This document shows positions 47,351-56,917 of a stretch of DNA of 64,000 bases, one piece after another. The notes below the pieces were generated by a model. It was not told where the DNA came from and searched no databases. It was given only the letters and a program-made list of their open reading frames with translations. The stretch spans positions 62,001 to 126,000 of the forward strand of contig NZ_QXJM01000037.1 of the NCBI RefSeq assembly GCF_003570905.1, given 5' to 3'. The stretch is from Cohnella faecalis. GTDB taxonomy: Bacteria > Bacillota > Bacilli > Paenibacillales > Paenibacillaceae. Both the position numbers and the translations under genes were made by a program. Numbering within the stretch: position 1 is the first letter of the stretch; each line of letters opens with the position of its first letter.

Positions 47351-50041
47351 TTGGCCAAGCGCAAGAAGAAAAAGGCTTCGTTCGCATCGAGCCTGAAGTT
47401 TGAAATATACGGCATTTTGCTCATTACCATCTCCGTTTTCGCATTTGCGGGAGAGGCTGCGGTCGGAAGATCGATCTCCAAATTGTTCGGTTATTTGTTG
47501 GGCAACCACTACTATATGCTAGCCCTCGCCGGCGCGTGGATCGGATTATACGCGATGATCAAGCGCGGATGGCCGAAAGGATGGACGTCCCGCCGCTCCG
47601 GCTTTTTGCTTGTGGCGCTCGCTTTTTCTTTATGGAGCGCGATGGCGCTCCTCGACAGTACGCTCGGAACTTTGGAAGCGTTAACGCCCTCATCGATCGT
47701 ATCGCAAACAATGGCTCAGCTGAAGGAGCAGCTGTGGTCCGCCGAGCCGGCGACCGATGTGCCAATCATGAAAAAAAGCTTGGGAGGCGGCCTTGTCGGC
47801 GCGCTTCAATATTCGATTTTTTATTGGATGTTCGGTTATTACGGGGCTAAATTCGTCTTGGTCGTCGAATTCGCCATCGCGATTCTGCTCGTTACGGGAC
47901 GATCTTACGTCGAAATGGGCCAAGCCGTTCGGATGTTCCTTCGCCGAATATTCCCGCTGATCTATGCCAAGCTGTCCTCTGGACGCCGGTTGCTCTCCGC
48001 GAAAGCGGTGCCGGTTCGGACCAAGGCTAAGCCCAAGCTTGCCGTGCAAGGAGCGCAAGCGCCCATTCCCGACGACGACGGGCTGGACGAGCCTCCGATG
48101 CAGACATCCTCGCGGAAGACGCCGCTGTTTTTTCAGCTGTTTCACGGTAAGCCGGAAAGAGAGGCGGAGTTGCCGCCAAGCGATGATTGGGAAGACGAGG
48201 ATACTCCTGTATCGTTTCCGTCAAAAGCAAACGGACGAAAAAAAGCAGAGGAGCAATCGTCTGTCCTTGAGACCCCGTTCAACGATGTCGAAATTAAGGA
48301 AGGCACACCGTCCGACGAGCTCCATTCGGGTCCGCGATTTACCGACTTTGCGGAGAATACCGCTACAGCTCCATGGCTAAGCGGTGAAAACGACGATTTG
48401 AAACCGATTTACGCCGATATGACCCGGCCTCCGATCGAACCGCTGACGATGGCCGAGACGGTAGGTGAGCAGCTTGCGTTGGATTTGGAAACCGGAACCG
48501 GTCCGGAAGGAATGGCCGAACCGGCAGAGACGGATTCGCCCGCTCCCGCTGCGGAAGCTTCTTCCCCGGTCGCATCGACCATAACACCGAAGCCGGTTCG
48601 TCCGGCGCCGAAGCCCTACAAGCTCCCGCCGATGAACTTGCTCGATAAGCCCGCCGGCAACGGTAAATCCGGCAGCGCCAACGACTACATAGATACGGCT
48701 CGCAAGCTGGAAGCGACGCTCGAAAGCTTCGGGGTGAGGGCCAAGGTGCTTGACGTGGCTCGCGGGCCTGCCGTAACCCGTTACGAGCTTCAGCCCGACG
48801 TTGGGGTCAAGGTCAGCAGGATCGTCAGCTTAACCGACGACATCGCTCTGGCGCTTGCCGCCAAAGATATACGGATGGAGGCGCCGATTCCGGGCAAGTC
48901 TGCAATCGGGATCGAGGTGCCGAACAACGAAGTTAGCGTCGTTACGCTGCGCGAGGTTCTGGAGACGCAAGCGTTCCAGGAAGCGCAGGGACGGCTAACT
49001 ATAGCCTTCGGTAGAGATATTTCCGGTCAACCGATCGTGGGCAATCTCGCGCGAATGCCCCATCTGCTCGTAGCCGGCGCTACCGGCTCCGGCAAATCGG
49101 TGTGCATTAACGGCATCATTACGAGTCTGCTTTATAAGGCGAAGCCTGATGAAGTGAAGTTTCTGATGATCGACCCTAAGATGGTCGAGCTGAACGTCTA
49201 CAACGGTATTCCCCATTTGCTGGCGCCTGTCGTAACGGATCCGAAGCGGGCCTCCCTGGCATTGAAGAAAATCGTCGTGGAGATGGAGAAAAGGTACGAG
49301 AAGTTTTCCAAATCCGGCACGCGCAACATTGAAGGCTATAATGCGCTTATGTTGAGCGGCGACAACAAGGACGGAGTGCTGCCTTATATCGTTGTTATCG
49401 TAGACGAGCTTGCGGATTTGATGATGGTTGCCGCCGGCGATGTCGAGGACGCGATTTGCCGCCTAGCCCAGATGGCCAGGGCGGCGGGAATCCATCTGAT
49501 TATCGCAACGCAGCGTCCGTCCGTCGACGTTATTACCGGCGTAATCAAGGCGAACATTCCAAGCCGGATTGCGTTCGGGGTATCGTCTCAGGTCGATTCG
49601 CGCACCATTCTCGACATGGTCGGCGCAGAGAAGCTTCTCGGACGTGGAGATATGCTCTTCCTGCCGATGGGCGCATCGAAGCCTATCCGGGTGCAAGGAG
49701 CTTTCTTGTCCGACGGAGAGGTCGAATCCGTGGTCGGCTATGCCCGCGGTCAAGCGGAAGCGGAGTACAACGAAGAGCTTGTGCCGGAAGTCGAAGAATC
49801 GGATGAGTCTGACGGCAACGAATTCGTGGACGAGCTGTTCGATCAAGCGGTGCAGATCATCTTGGAAGCGAAGCAAGCATCCGTATCGTTGCTTCAGAGA
49901 AGGATGCGCGTCGGCTACACGCGAGCAGCCCGTCTTATCGACTCGATGGAAGCGAAAGGCATCGTCGGCCCGTACGAGGGCAGCAAGCCCCGCGAGGTGC
50001 TTATGACGATGGAGCAGTATCAGCAGCGAATTCCTTCATAA
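47351..50041 (+). CDS. FtsK/SpoIIIE-family DNA translocase
   Basis: Membrane-anchored hexameric DNA pump that moves chromosome DNA through the septum, oriented by short skewed DNA sites. It is 896 residues from TTG 47351 (GGGAGGTGG upstream; ATG 47327 overlaps the -10). It has a basic N-terminus, four membrane spans in residues 15-190, a long acidic Pro/Thr/Ala linker (about 220-430), the motor with Walker A GATGSGKS (576-583) and Walker [16 protein letters not shown], and the C-terminal gamma winged helix ([20 protein letters not shown]). It holds the spoIIIE position. Confidence 0.95.
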   Translation: MAKRKKKKASFASSLKFEIYGILLITISVFAFAGEAAVGRSISKLFGYLLGNHYYMLALAGAWIGLYAMIKRGWPKGWTSRRSGFLLVALAFSLWSAMALLDSTLGTLEALTPSSIVSQTMAQLKEQLWSAEPATDVPIMKKSLGGGLVGALQYSIFYWMFGYYGAKFVLVVEFAIAILLVTGRSYVEMGQAVRMFLRRIFPLIYAKLSSGRRLLSAKAVPVRTKAKPKLAVQGAQAPIPDDDGLDEPPMQTSSRKTPLFFQLFHGKPEREAELPPSDDWEDEDTPVSFPSKANGRKKAEEQSSVLETPFNDVEIKEGTPSDELHSGPRFTDFAENTATAPWLSGENDDLKPIYADMTRPPIEPLTMAETVGEQLALDLETGTGPEGMAEPAETDSPAPAAEASSPVASTITPKPVRPAPKPYKLPPMNLLDKPAGNGKSGSANDYIDTARKLEATLESFGVRAKVLDVARGPAVTRYELQPDVGVKVSRIVSLTDDIALALAAKDIRMEAPIPGKSAIGIEVPNNEVSVVTLREVLETQAFQEAQGRLTIAFGRDISGQPIVGNLARMPHLLVAGATGSGKSVCINGIITSLLYKAKPDEVKFLMIDPKMVELNVYNGIPHLLAPVVTDPKRASLALKKIVVEMEKRYEKFSKSGTRNIEGYNALMLSGDNKDGVLPYIVVIVDELADLMMVAAGDVEDAICRLAQMARAAGIHLIIATQRPSVDVITGVIKANIPSRIAFGVSSQVDSRTILDMVGAEKLLGRGDMLFLPMGASKPIRVQGAFLSDGEVESVVGYARGQAEAEYNEELVPEVEESDESDGNEFVDELFDQAVQIILEAKQASVSLLQRRMRVGYTRAARLIDSMEAKGIVGPYEGSKPREVLMTMEQYQQRIPS

Positions 50042-50064
50042 ATTCCGCGCCTGGCGCGCTCTCG

Positions 50065-50099
50065 GACCGTCTTCCGCATAGGAAGCACGGTCTGTTTTC
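50065..50099 (+). terminator. Intrinsic terminator after ftsK/spoIIIE
   Basis: GACCGT-c-TTCC pairs with GGAA-gc-ACGGTC around GCATA (50066-50092), followed by TGTTTTC. Confidence 0.7.
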
Positions 50100-50108
50100 T
50101 TGTTATGG

Positions 50109-50138
50109 GTATAAGAGGGTGCCAGGCTTCTCATACTA
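50109..50138 (+). promoter_or_regulatory. Sigma-G-type promoter for sleB
   Basis: GTATA (50109-50113; sigma-G -35 gnATr), 18-nt spacer, CATACTA (50132-50138; -10 CATnnTA exact). It lies 35 nt before sleB. sleB is a forespore (sigma-G) gene in B. subtilis. Confidence 0.65.
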
Positions 50139-50172
50139 ACTCGCGAACATCAAGAGAAAGGCGTGAGCTCCC

Positions 50173-50952
50173 GTGAGTTATCGTCTGGTCATTTTGACCA
50201 TCTGTCTGGTTTTTGGCCTGCTAGGCCTGTACACGCTTCAGCATTCGGGCATTAGCCGCGAAACGTTCGGTACGACGACACTGAAGCAAGGCGCATCGGG
50301 GAAAGACATCTATGAACTGCAAGGGAGGCTGAAGCATCTCGGCTTTTACAGCGGCAAAGTTGACGGGGACTTCGGACCGACGACGCTGAACTCGGTCAAA
50401 TGGTTCCAATGGAAATTCGGTATGAAGGCCGATGGAGTCGTCGGAGCGAAGACGAAGCTGAAGCTGTGGCAAGCATCGAAAAACTGGAAGCCGACGGCCG
50501 CGGAACTGCCCGGCGGCGCCGCTGCCGGTACTGGTGCCGCTGGAGGCGCTCCGCCTGCGAACGACAACAAGCTTCCGGCTGCGAACAAATTGGGCTTCTC
50601 GGAGAAAGAGCTGAAAATTATGGCGAACGCCGTCTATGGCGAATCGCGCGGAGAAGCTTACGAGGGCCAGGTTGCCGTAGCGGCGGTCATTCTGAATCGG
50701 GTGAAATCCTCGGAATTTCCGAACACGCCGACCGGAGTTATTTTTCAGCCGGGCGCCTTTACGGCGGTTGCGGACGGGCAGATTTACCTCGAACCGAACG
50801 AAAGCGCCAGAAAAGCGGTCAACGACGCGATTAACGGCTGGGATCCGAGCGATGGCTGTCTGTACTATTTTAATCCGGAGACAGCGACCTCGAAATGGAT
50901 TTGGACGAGACCGCAGTACAAGAAAATCGGTAAACACATTTTCTGCCGGTAA
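50173..50952 (+). CDS. sleB: SleB, spore cortex-lytic enzyme
   Basis: Germination lytic transglycosylase that cuts muramic-lactam cortex peptidoglycan. 259 residues: N-terminal hydrophobic export signal (about 3-22), a peptidoglycan-binding domain (about 38-100, LKHLGFYSGKVDGDFGPTTL), an Ala/Gly/Pro linker, then the catalytic hydrolase_2 domain from about 135 with the likely catalytic Glu in ANAVYGESRGEAYEGQVAVA and AVILNRVKSSEFPNT. The GTG start has a weaker, 11-nt-spaced GAGAAAGG. No ypeB follows, unlike the usual sleB-ypeB pair. Confidence 0.9.
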   Translation: MSYRLVILTICLVFGLLGLYTLQHSGISRETFGTTTLKQGASGKDIYELQGRLKHLGFYSGKVDGDFGPTTLNSVKWFQWKFGMKADGVVGAKTKLKLWQASKNWKPTAAELPGGAAAGTGAAGGAPPANDNKLPAANKLGFSEKELKIMANAVYGESRGEAYEGQVAVAAVILNRVKSSEFPNTPTGVIFQPGAFTAVADGQIYLEPNESARKAVNDAINGWDPSDGCLYYFNPETATSKWIWTRPQYKKIGKHIFCR

Positions 50953-51000
50953 AAGCAAACGTGCCGAAAAATTCGTTTTTCAAAATAGCTTTTCCAACAT

Positions 51001-51030
51001 TTGCTTCCCCTTTGTCCGATCGGTTAGAAT
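51001..51030 (+). promoter_or_regulatory. Possible promoter for the M16 protease pair
   Basis: TTGCTT (51001-51006), 18-nt spacer, TAGAAT (51025-51030), about 74 nt before the first M16 gene. The -35 is moderate. Confidence 0.45.
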
Positions 51031-51103
51031 GGGGCTGAACGTAAAGCTGAATAACCGTCGGAATTGGAAAAAGCGATTTTATGCATAAAGGGGTTGCAGG
51101 AAC

Positions 51104-52390
51104 ATGACGGAACACTTCGAGCGCGGTGAACTCGGTCGGTTGCGCATTCACGTGCTTCCGACCAAACGTTTCAAAACATTCGCATGCGCTCTGTACGCCG
51201 GAATTCCGCTGACCGAATCCGGGGTGACGCCGACGGCGCTCACCCCGTTCGTGCTTCGGCGCGGCACGCGCAGTTATCCGGAGACGATCGCATTCCGGGA
51301 ACGGCTGGACGATCTGTACGGGGCGGGCTTCGGCTTCGATATTTACAAGCGGGGCGACCATCAGATCGTGCAATTCAAGCTCGACATGATTAACGACCGG
51401 TTCGTGTCCTCGAACGAATCGCTGCTGAAGGAAGCTCTTGTGTTTCTCGGCGATGTGGTGACGGAGCCGGCAACGGAGGGCGATTCGTTCAGAGCCCGGT
51501 ACGTGGAAGCGGAAAAGACGACCGTAACGAAGCGGATCGACGCCATCATCAATGACAAAATCCGCTATGCGGCCGAACGCTGCGTGGAGGAAATGTGCAA
51601 AGACGAACCTTATCGGCTACTATCGCTGGGACGGAAGGACGATTTGGCGGCTATAACTCCCGACTCTCTCTATGCATCTTATAAGCATTGGCTGAAGAAC
51701 GCGTCGTTCGATCTCTACGTGTCAGGAGATACGAAGCTTGCGGAAGTAAAGGAAATCGCTGCGAAAGCTTTCAAGCTTCCGGAGGGAGAGCCGGCGATTT
51801 TCTCCAGAACGTCCGTCGTTCCCGCCAGAGCGGAGCCGCAGACGATCGTCGAGCGGCTCGACGTCGGTCAAGGCAAGCTGAATATGGGACTTCGCGTAGG
51901 CTCGACCTACGCCGATCCGAATTATGCGGCGCTGCTCGTCTATAACGGATTGCTCGGCGCGTTTCCGCATTCGAAGCTGTTCGTCAACGTCCGCGAGAAG
52001 GCGAGCTTGGCTTATTACGCATCTTCTCGCATAGACGGCCACAAAGGGATTATGACGATTCAATCCGGCATCGAGGTTCAAAACTTCGATCGGGCGGTAA
52101 CGATCATCAAGGAGCAGCTTGCAGCCATGGAGAGAGGCGAATTCGCGGCAGAGGATTTGGCCCGGACGAAAGCGATGCTTGCTAATCAGCTGCGGGAAAT
52201 TCAAGACTCGGCCTTCGAAAGAATCGGCTTCGATTATAACGCCGTGCTGTCGGGCATCGAGCGCACGAGCGACAGCTTTCGCGGGGAGATTGAAGCGGTG
52301 ACGCCGGATCAGATTCGGGAAGCGGCCAAAGGCGTTAAGCTGGATACGATCTACTTCCTGCGCGACCGGAAGGAGGAGGGGCAACGATGA
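51104..52390 (+). CDS. YmfF-like M16 protease homologue, catalytically inactive subunit
   Basis: 428 residues of the M16 fold, but the zinc motif HxxEH is absent: the matching place reads TALTPFVLRRGTRSYPE. The C-terminal half keeps M16 features (GAFPHSKLFVNVREKASLAY). It overlaps by 4 nt with the next gene, an M16 with an intact site, so the two probably form an inactive/active heterodimer as known for other M16 pairs. It matches ymfF in B. subtilis order. Substrate unknown. Confidence 0.88.
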   Translation: MTEHFERGELGRLRIHVLPTKRFKTFACALYAGIPLTESGVTPTALTPFVLRRGTRSYPETIAFRERLDDLYGAGFGFDIYKRGDHQIVQFKLDMINDRFVSSNESLLKEALVFLGDVVTEPATEGDSFRARYVEAEKTTVTKRIDAIINDKIRYAAERCVEEMCKDEPYRLLSLGRKDDLAAITPDSLYASYKHWLKNASFDLYVSGDTKLAEVKEIAAKAFKLPEGEPAIFSRTSVVPARAEPQTIVERLDVGQGKLNMGLRVGSTYADPNYAALLVYNGLLGAFPHSKLFVNVREKASLAYYASSRIDGHKGIMTIQSGIEVQNFDRAVTIIKEQLAAMERGEFAAEDLARTKAMLANQLREIQDSAFERIGFDYNAVLSGIERTSDSFRGEIEAVTPDQIREAAKGVKLDTIYFLRDRKEEGQR

Positions 52391-53679
52391 CGATAGTCGA
52401 ATATCCGGGCCTGGAAGAAAAGCTTTGGCACGAGAAGCTTCCGAATGGGCTGGACGTGTTCGTACTGCCGAAGCCCGGTTTTACGAAGACGTATGCGACG
52501 TTTACGACCCGCTACGGCTCTGTCGACAACCATTTCGTACCGCCTGGAGGCGAAGCGATCCGGGTGCCGGACGGAATCGCCCATTTTCTCGAGCACAAAA
52601 TGTTCGAGGAGCCGGAGGGCGATATTTTTTCACAGTTCGCTCTGCAAGGGGCTTCGGCTAACGCCTATACGAGCTTCGACCGTACGGTGTACTTGTTCTC
52701 GGCTACCGAGCAGGTGCCGGCCAACCTGAACACTCTCCTTCATTTCGTGCAAAATCCGTATTTTACGGACGAGAACGTCGATAAGGAAAAAGGGATTATC
52801 GTACAGGAAATCGATATGTACAAGGACAATCCGGATTGGCGAGTGTATTTCGGTTTGATCGAAGCGCTGTACAGCAGGCATCCCGTCCATATCGACATCG
52901 CCGGGACGGCAGACTCGGTTCGTTCCATTACGAAGGAAATGCTGTACGATTGCTACCATACCTTCTATCATCCGTCCAACATGACGCTGTTCGTCGTGGG
53001 CGGAGTCGATCCGGAAGCGACTTTGAAGCAGGTGCGTGAAGACCAGGCTGCCAAGTCGTTCAGGCCGGGCGGCGAAATCGGACGATTATTCGAGGAAGAG
53101 CCGCTTGCGGTAAGGGAGCCGATCCGGGTGCTTCATCTTCCCGTTTCGCTGCCCAAATGCATGTTCGGTTATAAGGAAGCGCCGGGGGAAGCCGTCGGAG
53201 AAAGCGCTATTCGACGCGAACTGGTAAGCAAGCTTATGCTGGATGCTGCGTTGGGAGCGAGCACGCCGCTGTACCAGCAATTGTACGACGATAATTTGAT
53301 TTCCGACGGCTTCGGTCATGAATTCAACACCGGTTCGGGCTACTCTTTCTCGGTAATCGGCGGAGAAACCCGCGATCCCGAAGAGCTGGTTAGACGCGTT
53401 ACCGATGCGCTTGAGAAGGCGGCAGAGGACGGGATCGATCAAGCGGTATTCGAAAGAACGCGCCGCAAGAAGATCGGCGGATTCCTCCGCATGATGAACA
53501 GCCCGGAGTCGATCGCGAGCGAATTTACCCGCTATCGCCACAAAGGCGGCGATTTGTTCAAGCTGGTCGCGTTATATGAGAGCATTACGCTTGAAGAGGC
53601 GAATGTGCGCTTGCGCGAGCACGTATCGGCCGATCGGCTGGCCGTCTCGATCGTACGAAGCGAGGGCGATCCGGCTTGA
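52387..53679 (+). CDS. YmfH-like M16 zinc protease, active subunit
   Basis: 430 residues with the full inverted zinc motif in DGIAHFLEHKMFEEPEGDIF and the third ligand region in KGIIVQEIDMYKDNPDWRVY. It starts in the ymfF stop (ATGA) and its stop overlaps the next TTG start. It is the likely catalytic partner of the preceding inactive homologue. Confidence 0.92.
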   Translation: MTIVEYPGLEEKLWHEKLPNGLDVFVLPKPGFTKTYATFTTRYGSVDNHFVPPGGEAIRVPDGIAHFLEHKMFEEPEGDIFSQFALQGASANAYTSFDRTVYLFSATEQVPANLNTLLHFVQNPYFTDENVDKEKGIIVQEIDMYKDNPDWRVYFGLIEALYSRHPVHIDIAGTADSVRSITKEMLYDCYHTFYHPSNMTLFVVGGVDPEATLKQVREDQAAKSFRPGGEIGRLFEEEPLAVREPIRVLHLPVSLPKCMFGYKEAPGEAVGESAIRRELVSKLMLDAALGASTPLYQQLYDDNLISDGFGHEFNTGSGYSFSVIGGETRDPEELVRRVTDALEKAAEDGIDQAVFERTRRKKIGGFLRMMNSPESIASEFTRYRHKGGDLFKLVALYESITLEEANVRLREHVSADRLAVSIVRSEGDPA

Positions 53680-54410
53680 GCCGTGTCGCGCTCGTAACGG
53701 GCGCGTCCCGGGGAATTGGAGCGGCGATCTCGATAGCGCTGGCGAAGGACGGAGCCGACGTCGTCGTTCAATATCGGTCATCTCCGGAAGAAGCGATGCG
53801 CGTGGCGGCTGACATCGAATCGCTCGGGCGCCGCTCTCTCGCTATATATGCGGATTTGCGCTCGTCTTCTTCGACGGCGGCTCTCAAGTCGGAGCTGGAC
53901 GAAGCGGGCTGGCATCCGGACATCGTCGTTCATTGCGCCGGAGTCGCTCATTACGGCTTGTTCGAGGATACCGGGGAGCAGGAATGGGACGATTTGCTGA
54001 GCCTGCATCTAAAGGCGGCATATCGGCTGGCCAAATTGTTCGCTCCCGAGATGGCTTGGCGCCGATGGGGAAGAATTATTCATTTGTCCAGCGTGTGGGG
54101 AAGCGTCGGCGCTGCGGGAGAAGCTGCATATTCCGCGGCGAAGGGCGGCCTGGACGCCTTCACGAAGTCGCTGGCGAAGGAGCTTGCCTCTTCCGGCGTG
54201 ACGGTGAACGCCATCGCTCCCGGAGCTGTCGATACGGATATGCTGGCTTCCCTGAGCGCGGAGGAGAAAGCGGAGCTTGCGCGGGACATCCCTCTCGGAA
54301 GGCTCGGCCGACCGGACGAAATCGCCGAATTGGCGAGGTTCGTCGCTTCCGATTCCGCCGCTTACATAACCGGACAAGTGATCCGGGTGGACGGCGGTTG
54401 GCAGCTTTAA
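53676..54410 (+). CDS. SDR family oxidoreductase (YmfI, 3-oxoacyl-ACP reductase-like)
   Basis: 244-residue short-chain dehydrogenase. NAD(P) motif TGASRGIGAAISIAL, NAG-like VVHCAGVAHYG, catalytic Ser in IHLSSVWGSVGAAGE and Tyr/Lys in YSAAKGGLDAF, and a C-terminal ITGQVIRVDGGWQL as in FabG. It starts at TTG 53676, overlapping the ymfH stop. The substrate is not deducible; FabG-like activity on acyl chains is one option. Confidence 0.9.
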   Translation: MSRVALVTGASRGIGAAISIALAKDGADVVVQYRSSPEEAMRVAADIESLGRRSLAIYADLRSSSSTAALKSELDEAGWHPDIVVHCAGVAHYGLFEDTGEQEWDDLLSLHLKAAYRLAKLFAPEMAWRRWGRIIHLSSVWGSVGAAGEAAYSAAKGGLDAFTKSLAKELASSGVTVNAIAPGAVDTDMLASLSAEEKAELARDIPLGRLGRPDEIAELARFVASDSAAYITGQVIRVDGGWQL

Positions 54411-54507
54411 CCTCATTTGCATCGGCGGTCGAATCGCATAACGCGGCTCTTTAACGGACATATTACGTGTGTAGCAATCATCCCAACACCGTTAAGGAGG
54501 CTGCTCA

Positions 54508-54762
54508 ATGTCGACCGTTCTTGGAAATTTCGACACGTGGAAAAAGTTTTTGGGCGATCGCGTGGAGGCTGCGAAGAAGCTGGGAATCGGAGAAGATGCG
54601 ATTGCGAAGCTCGCTTATGAAATCGGTGAATTTCTCGATCAGAAGGTCGATCCGAAAAACGACGAGCAACGCATTCTGAAAGAGCTTTGGGATATCGGCG
54701 ACGAGTCGGAGCGCAAGACGATGGCGCGTCTCATGGTCAAGCTTGCCGATCACTCTTCTTGA
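54508..54762 (+). CDS. DUF3243 family protein (YmfJ)
   Basis: 84 residues, all-helical in appearance, with FDTWKKFLGDRVEAAKKLGI and EIGEFLDQKVDPKNDEQRI. Function unknown. AAGGAGG precedes the ATG. It holds the ymfJ position, between the SDR and the DUF3388 protein. Confidence 0.88.
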   Translation: MSTVLGNFDTWKKFLGDRVEAAKKLGIGEDAIAKLAYEIGEFLDQKVDPKNDEQRILKELWDIGDESERKTMARLMVKLADHSS

Positions 54763-54784
54763 CGGAATGGAAAAGGATAGAAGC

Positions 54785-54809
54785 GGAAAGCCTCCTATGG
54801 GAGGCTTTC
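54785..54809 (+). terminator. Hairpin after the DUF3243 gene, weak terminator
   Basis: Perfect 10-bp stem GAAAGCCTCC/GGAGGCTTTC (54785-54808) with a 4-nt loop, followed by TGTCC rather than a U-run. Confidence 0.5.
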
Positions 54810-54868
54810 TGTCCATCTTGTGCGTCTAGGTCTTTTGTATCAATTCATTTCGATTTGTCAGCAGGAGA

Positions 54869-54897
54869 TTGGAGCGCCTTGTAGAATAAAGTAGAAT
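54869..54897 (+). promoter_or_regulatory. Probable promoter for the DUF3388 gene
   Basis: TTGGAG (54869-54874), 17-nt spacer, TAGAAT (54892-54897), about 80 nt before the start. Confidence 0.5.
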
Positions 54898-54974
54898 GAT
54901 TAATACAAACGATTTTCTTCCTTCTGAAATAAAATAGAGGCTGACAAAGCTGCGGAATTGCGATGAGGTGCGTT

Positions 54975-55763
54975 ATGGAACAGCCAAAACAGGAACAACC
55001 GAAACAGTGGTATATGGAATATAGGATTTCGAAAAACCGTCCCGGACTTCTAGGGGATATCGCTTCCTTGCTCGGGATGCTGAACGTGAACATTTTGACC
55101 ATTAACGGGGTTGAGGACCGCGCTCGCGGAATGCTGCTCCAGACGAACGACGACGAGAAAATCGAGCTGCTCGGCAAGATGCTGCAAAAAGTCGACAACA
55201 TTACGGTCAGCAAGCTGCGCCCCACCCGATTAACCGATATTTTGGCCGTCCGCCATGGCCGGTACATCGAGAGGGATTCCGACGACAAGAAGACGTTCCG
55301 ATTCACGAGGGACGAACTGGGCCTTCTGGTCGATTTCCTTGGAGAAATCTTCAAGCGCGAAGGCAATCAAACGATCGGACTCCGTGGGATGCCGCGCGTC
55401 GGCAAGACGGAATCGATCATCGCGGGAAGCGTATGCGCGAACAAGAGATGGGCGTTCGTATCTTCTACCTTGCTGCGGCAGACAGTCAGAAGCATGCTGT
55501 CCGAGGAAGAGATGAATCCGAACAACGTGTTCATTATCGACGGAATCGTCAGCACGATCCGCTCCAACGAGAAGCACCATCAGCTGTTGCAGGATATTAT
55601 GACCATGCCGTCTACGAAAGTAATCGAGCATCCCGACATATTCGTTCGAGAATCCGGATTTGACTATGATGTGTTCGATTGCATCGTCGAACTGCGCAAC
55701 TCCCCCGATGAAGAAATTACATACGAGAATTTTACGACAGCAGGCTTGGGCGACGAATTTTAA
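54975..55763 (+). CDS. YmfK/DUF3388 protein with ACT-like domain and P-loop
   Basis: About 262 residues; ATG 54963 is an alternative start. The N-terminal part (RPGLLGDIASLLGMLNVNIL) is an ACT-type ligand-binding domain. Later a Walker A-like GMPRVGKTES appears (about residue 140), then NNVFIIDGIVST, a possible Walker B. It would thus be a small ligand-sensing ATPase or nucleotide-binding protein. No function is known to me. Position matches ymfK. Confidence 0.87.
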   Translation: MEQPKQEQPKQWYMEYRISKNRPGLLGDIASLLGMLNVNILTINGVEDRARGMLLQTNDDEKIELLGKMLQKVDNITVSKLRPTRLTDILAVRHGRYIERDSDDKKTFRFTRDELGLLVDFLGEIFKREGNQTIGLRGMPRVGKTESIIAGSVCANKRWAFVSSTLLRQTVRSMLSEEEMNPNNVFIIDGIVSTIRSNEKHHQLLQDIMTMPSTKVIEHPDIFVRESGFDYDVFDCIVELRNSPDEEITYENFTTAGLGDEF

Positions 55764-55792
55764 TGTTGCAAAGCACTTAGGAGGTGAACATG

Positions 55793-56650
55793 ATGTCCGA
55801 TTTGGGTGCGTTGCTGCGCAAGGCGCGGGAGCAGCGCGGCTACTCGCTTGAAGACGTTCAGGACGCCACAAAAATCCGCAAGCGTTACCTGGAAGCAATC
55901 GAGTCGGGCGATTACAAGGTGCTCCCCGGTTCTTTCTATGTCCGGGCGTTCGTCAAAACGTACGCGGAAACCGTCGGTCTGGACGCCGAAGAAGTTCTTC
56001 GCCTTTATCATAAAGAATTGCCGCAGCCGCCTAGTACGGAGACAGCGACGGCGGAGCCGATCCGGATGAGGCCGAAGCGACGCAGCGTCCAGCATAACGA
56101 CAGATGGGGCAAAGCGGCGGTTACGCTGCTTATGTGGCTTTTTCCGATATTGATTGCCGTCGTTATCTATGTGTATTTCTATCAGAACAAAGAGCCGAAC
56201 ACGGACGAGCGGGATCCTGGCAAAATAACGGAAGAAACGGGGTCGCCGACGCCTTCTCCGTCCGCATCCGTAACCGTTACGCCGCCTCCTACCGTTTCGG
56301 CCGCTCCTACGCCAAGTACGACCCCGGTCACGCTTACATTAACCAAGACGTCGAAGAGCATCAAATATTACGACGTGGCGAACGCCGAGGGCGCTAAGCT
56401 GGTAATCGACGTGACGGCCGAATGCTGGGTTCAAGTGAGCAAAAAAAGCGTAAGCGGCGAGAAGCTTCTGTACGAGACAATAAAGAAGCCCCAAACGTTA
56501 AGCTACGACTTGACGGAGCCTCTGTACGTCAGCATAGGAAGATCAAGCAACGCCGCGATCACGATCGGCGGGACAGCCGTCGACGACGGAGACAAGCCGA
56601 CCGTTTCGAGCAAATTCCTGTTCACTCCGGCTGCTGCGACCCCCCAATAA
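55793..56650 (+). CDS. RodZ-like membrane-anchored HTH protein (YmfM)
   Basis: About 285 residues. Cro-type helix-turn-helix (HTH_25) at 1-70 (LRKAREQRGYSLEDVQDATK), a basic stretch, one membrane span at about 108-128 (AVTLLMWLFPILIAVVIYVY), a Pro/Thr/Ser linker, then an extracytoplasmic DUF4115 beta domain. This is the RodZ architecture, the MreB-linked cell-shape protein. ATG 55793 has AGGAGGT 7 nt upstream; ATG 55790 is possible. Confidence 0.88.
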   Translation: MSDLGALLRKAREQRGYSLEDVQDATKIRKRYLEAIESGDYKVLPGSFYVRAFVKTYAETVGLDAEEVLRLYHKELPQPPSTETATAEPIRMRPKRRSVQHNDRWGKAAVTLLMWLFPILIAVVIYVYFYQNKEPNTDERDPGKITEETGSPTPSPSASVTVTPPPTVSAAPTPSTTPVTLTLTKTSKSIKYYDVANAEGAKLVIDVTAECWVQVSKKSVSGEKLLYETIKKPQTLSYDLTEPLYVSIGRSSNAAITIGGTAVDDGDKPTVSSKFLFTPAAATPQ

Positions 56651-56729
56651 AGCGGCGGCGGTATGAACAAAGCCTTTTCCGGGAATCCTTTTACTCGAAT
56701 ACACATCAGGCCTAACCGGAGGTCACCAT

Positions 56730-56891
56730 ATGGCTGCAAGCTGGATTGTGGCCGGGCTCGGAATAGTCATCAGTCTGTTCGGCTGGTACGTCACGCCCGG
56801 TTCTTGGGGATATGGCATTATGGGCTTCGGAATCGCGTTTATTTTGCTCGGCATTCTCGATATGTTCAGGGCACCGATTCATGCTCGCTGA
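56730..56891 (+). CDS. 53-residue membrane protein, unknown function
   Basis: ATG 56730 follows CGGAGGT with a 6-nt spacer; TGA ends at 56891. The product is almost all hydrophobic: AASWIVAGLGIVISLFGWYV, a PGSWGYG turn, then a second span IMGFGIAFILLGILDMF and a basic end. Two membrane spans with a short loop are likely. The longer overlapping frame at 56663-57100 is basic, Arg-rich and not gene-like. The good ribosome site, clean two-span pattern and following terminator support a real small gene. Confidence 0.75.
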   Translation: MAASWIVAGLGIVISLFGWYVTPGSWGYGIMGFGIAFILLGILDMFRAPIHAR

Positions 56892-56917
56892 CAAGCGTCG
56901 TTTCAATCGTACAAGGG

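Noticed and set aside
46474..47509. Long minus-strand open frames (up to 335 residues, in all three frames) across array B, and + strand repeat frames
   Set aside because: The 51-bp unit is a multiple of three and lacks stops, so all frames stay open. Indels of +1, -1 and +4 change the frame between units, there is no start context, and frames run into ftsK and ylzJ.
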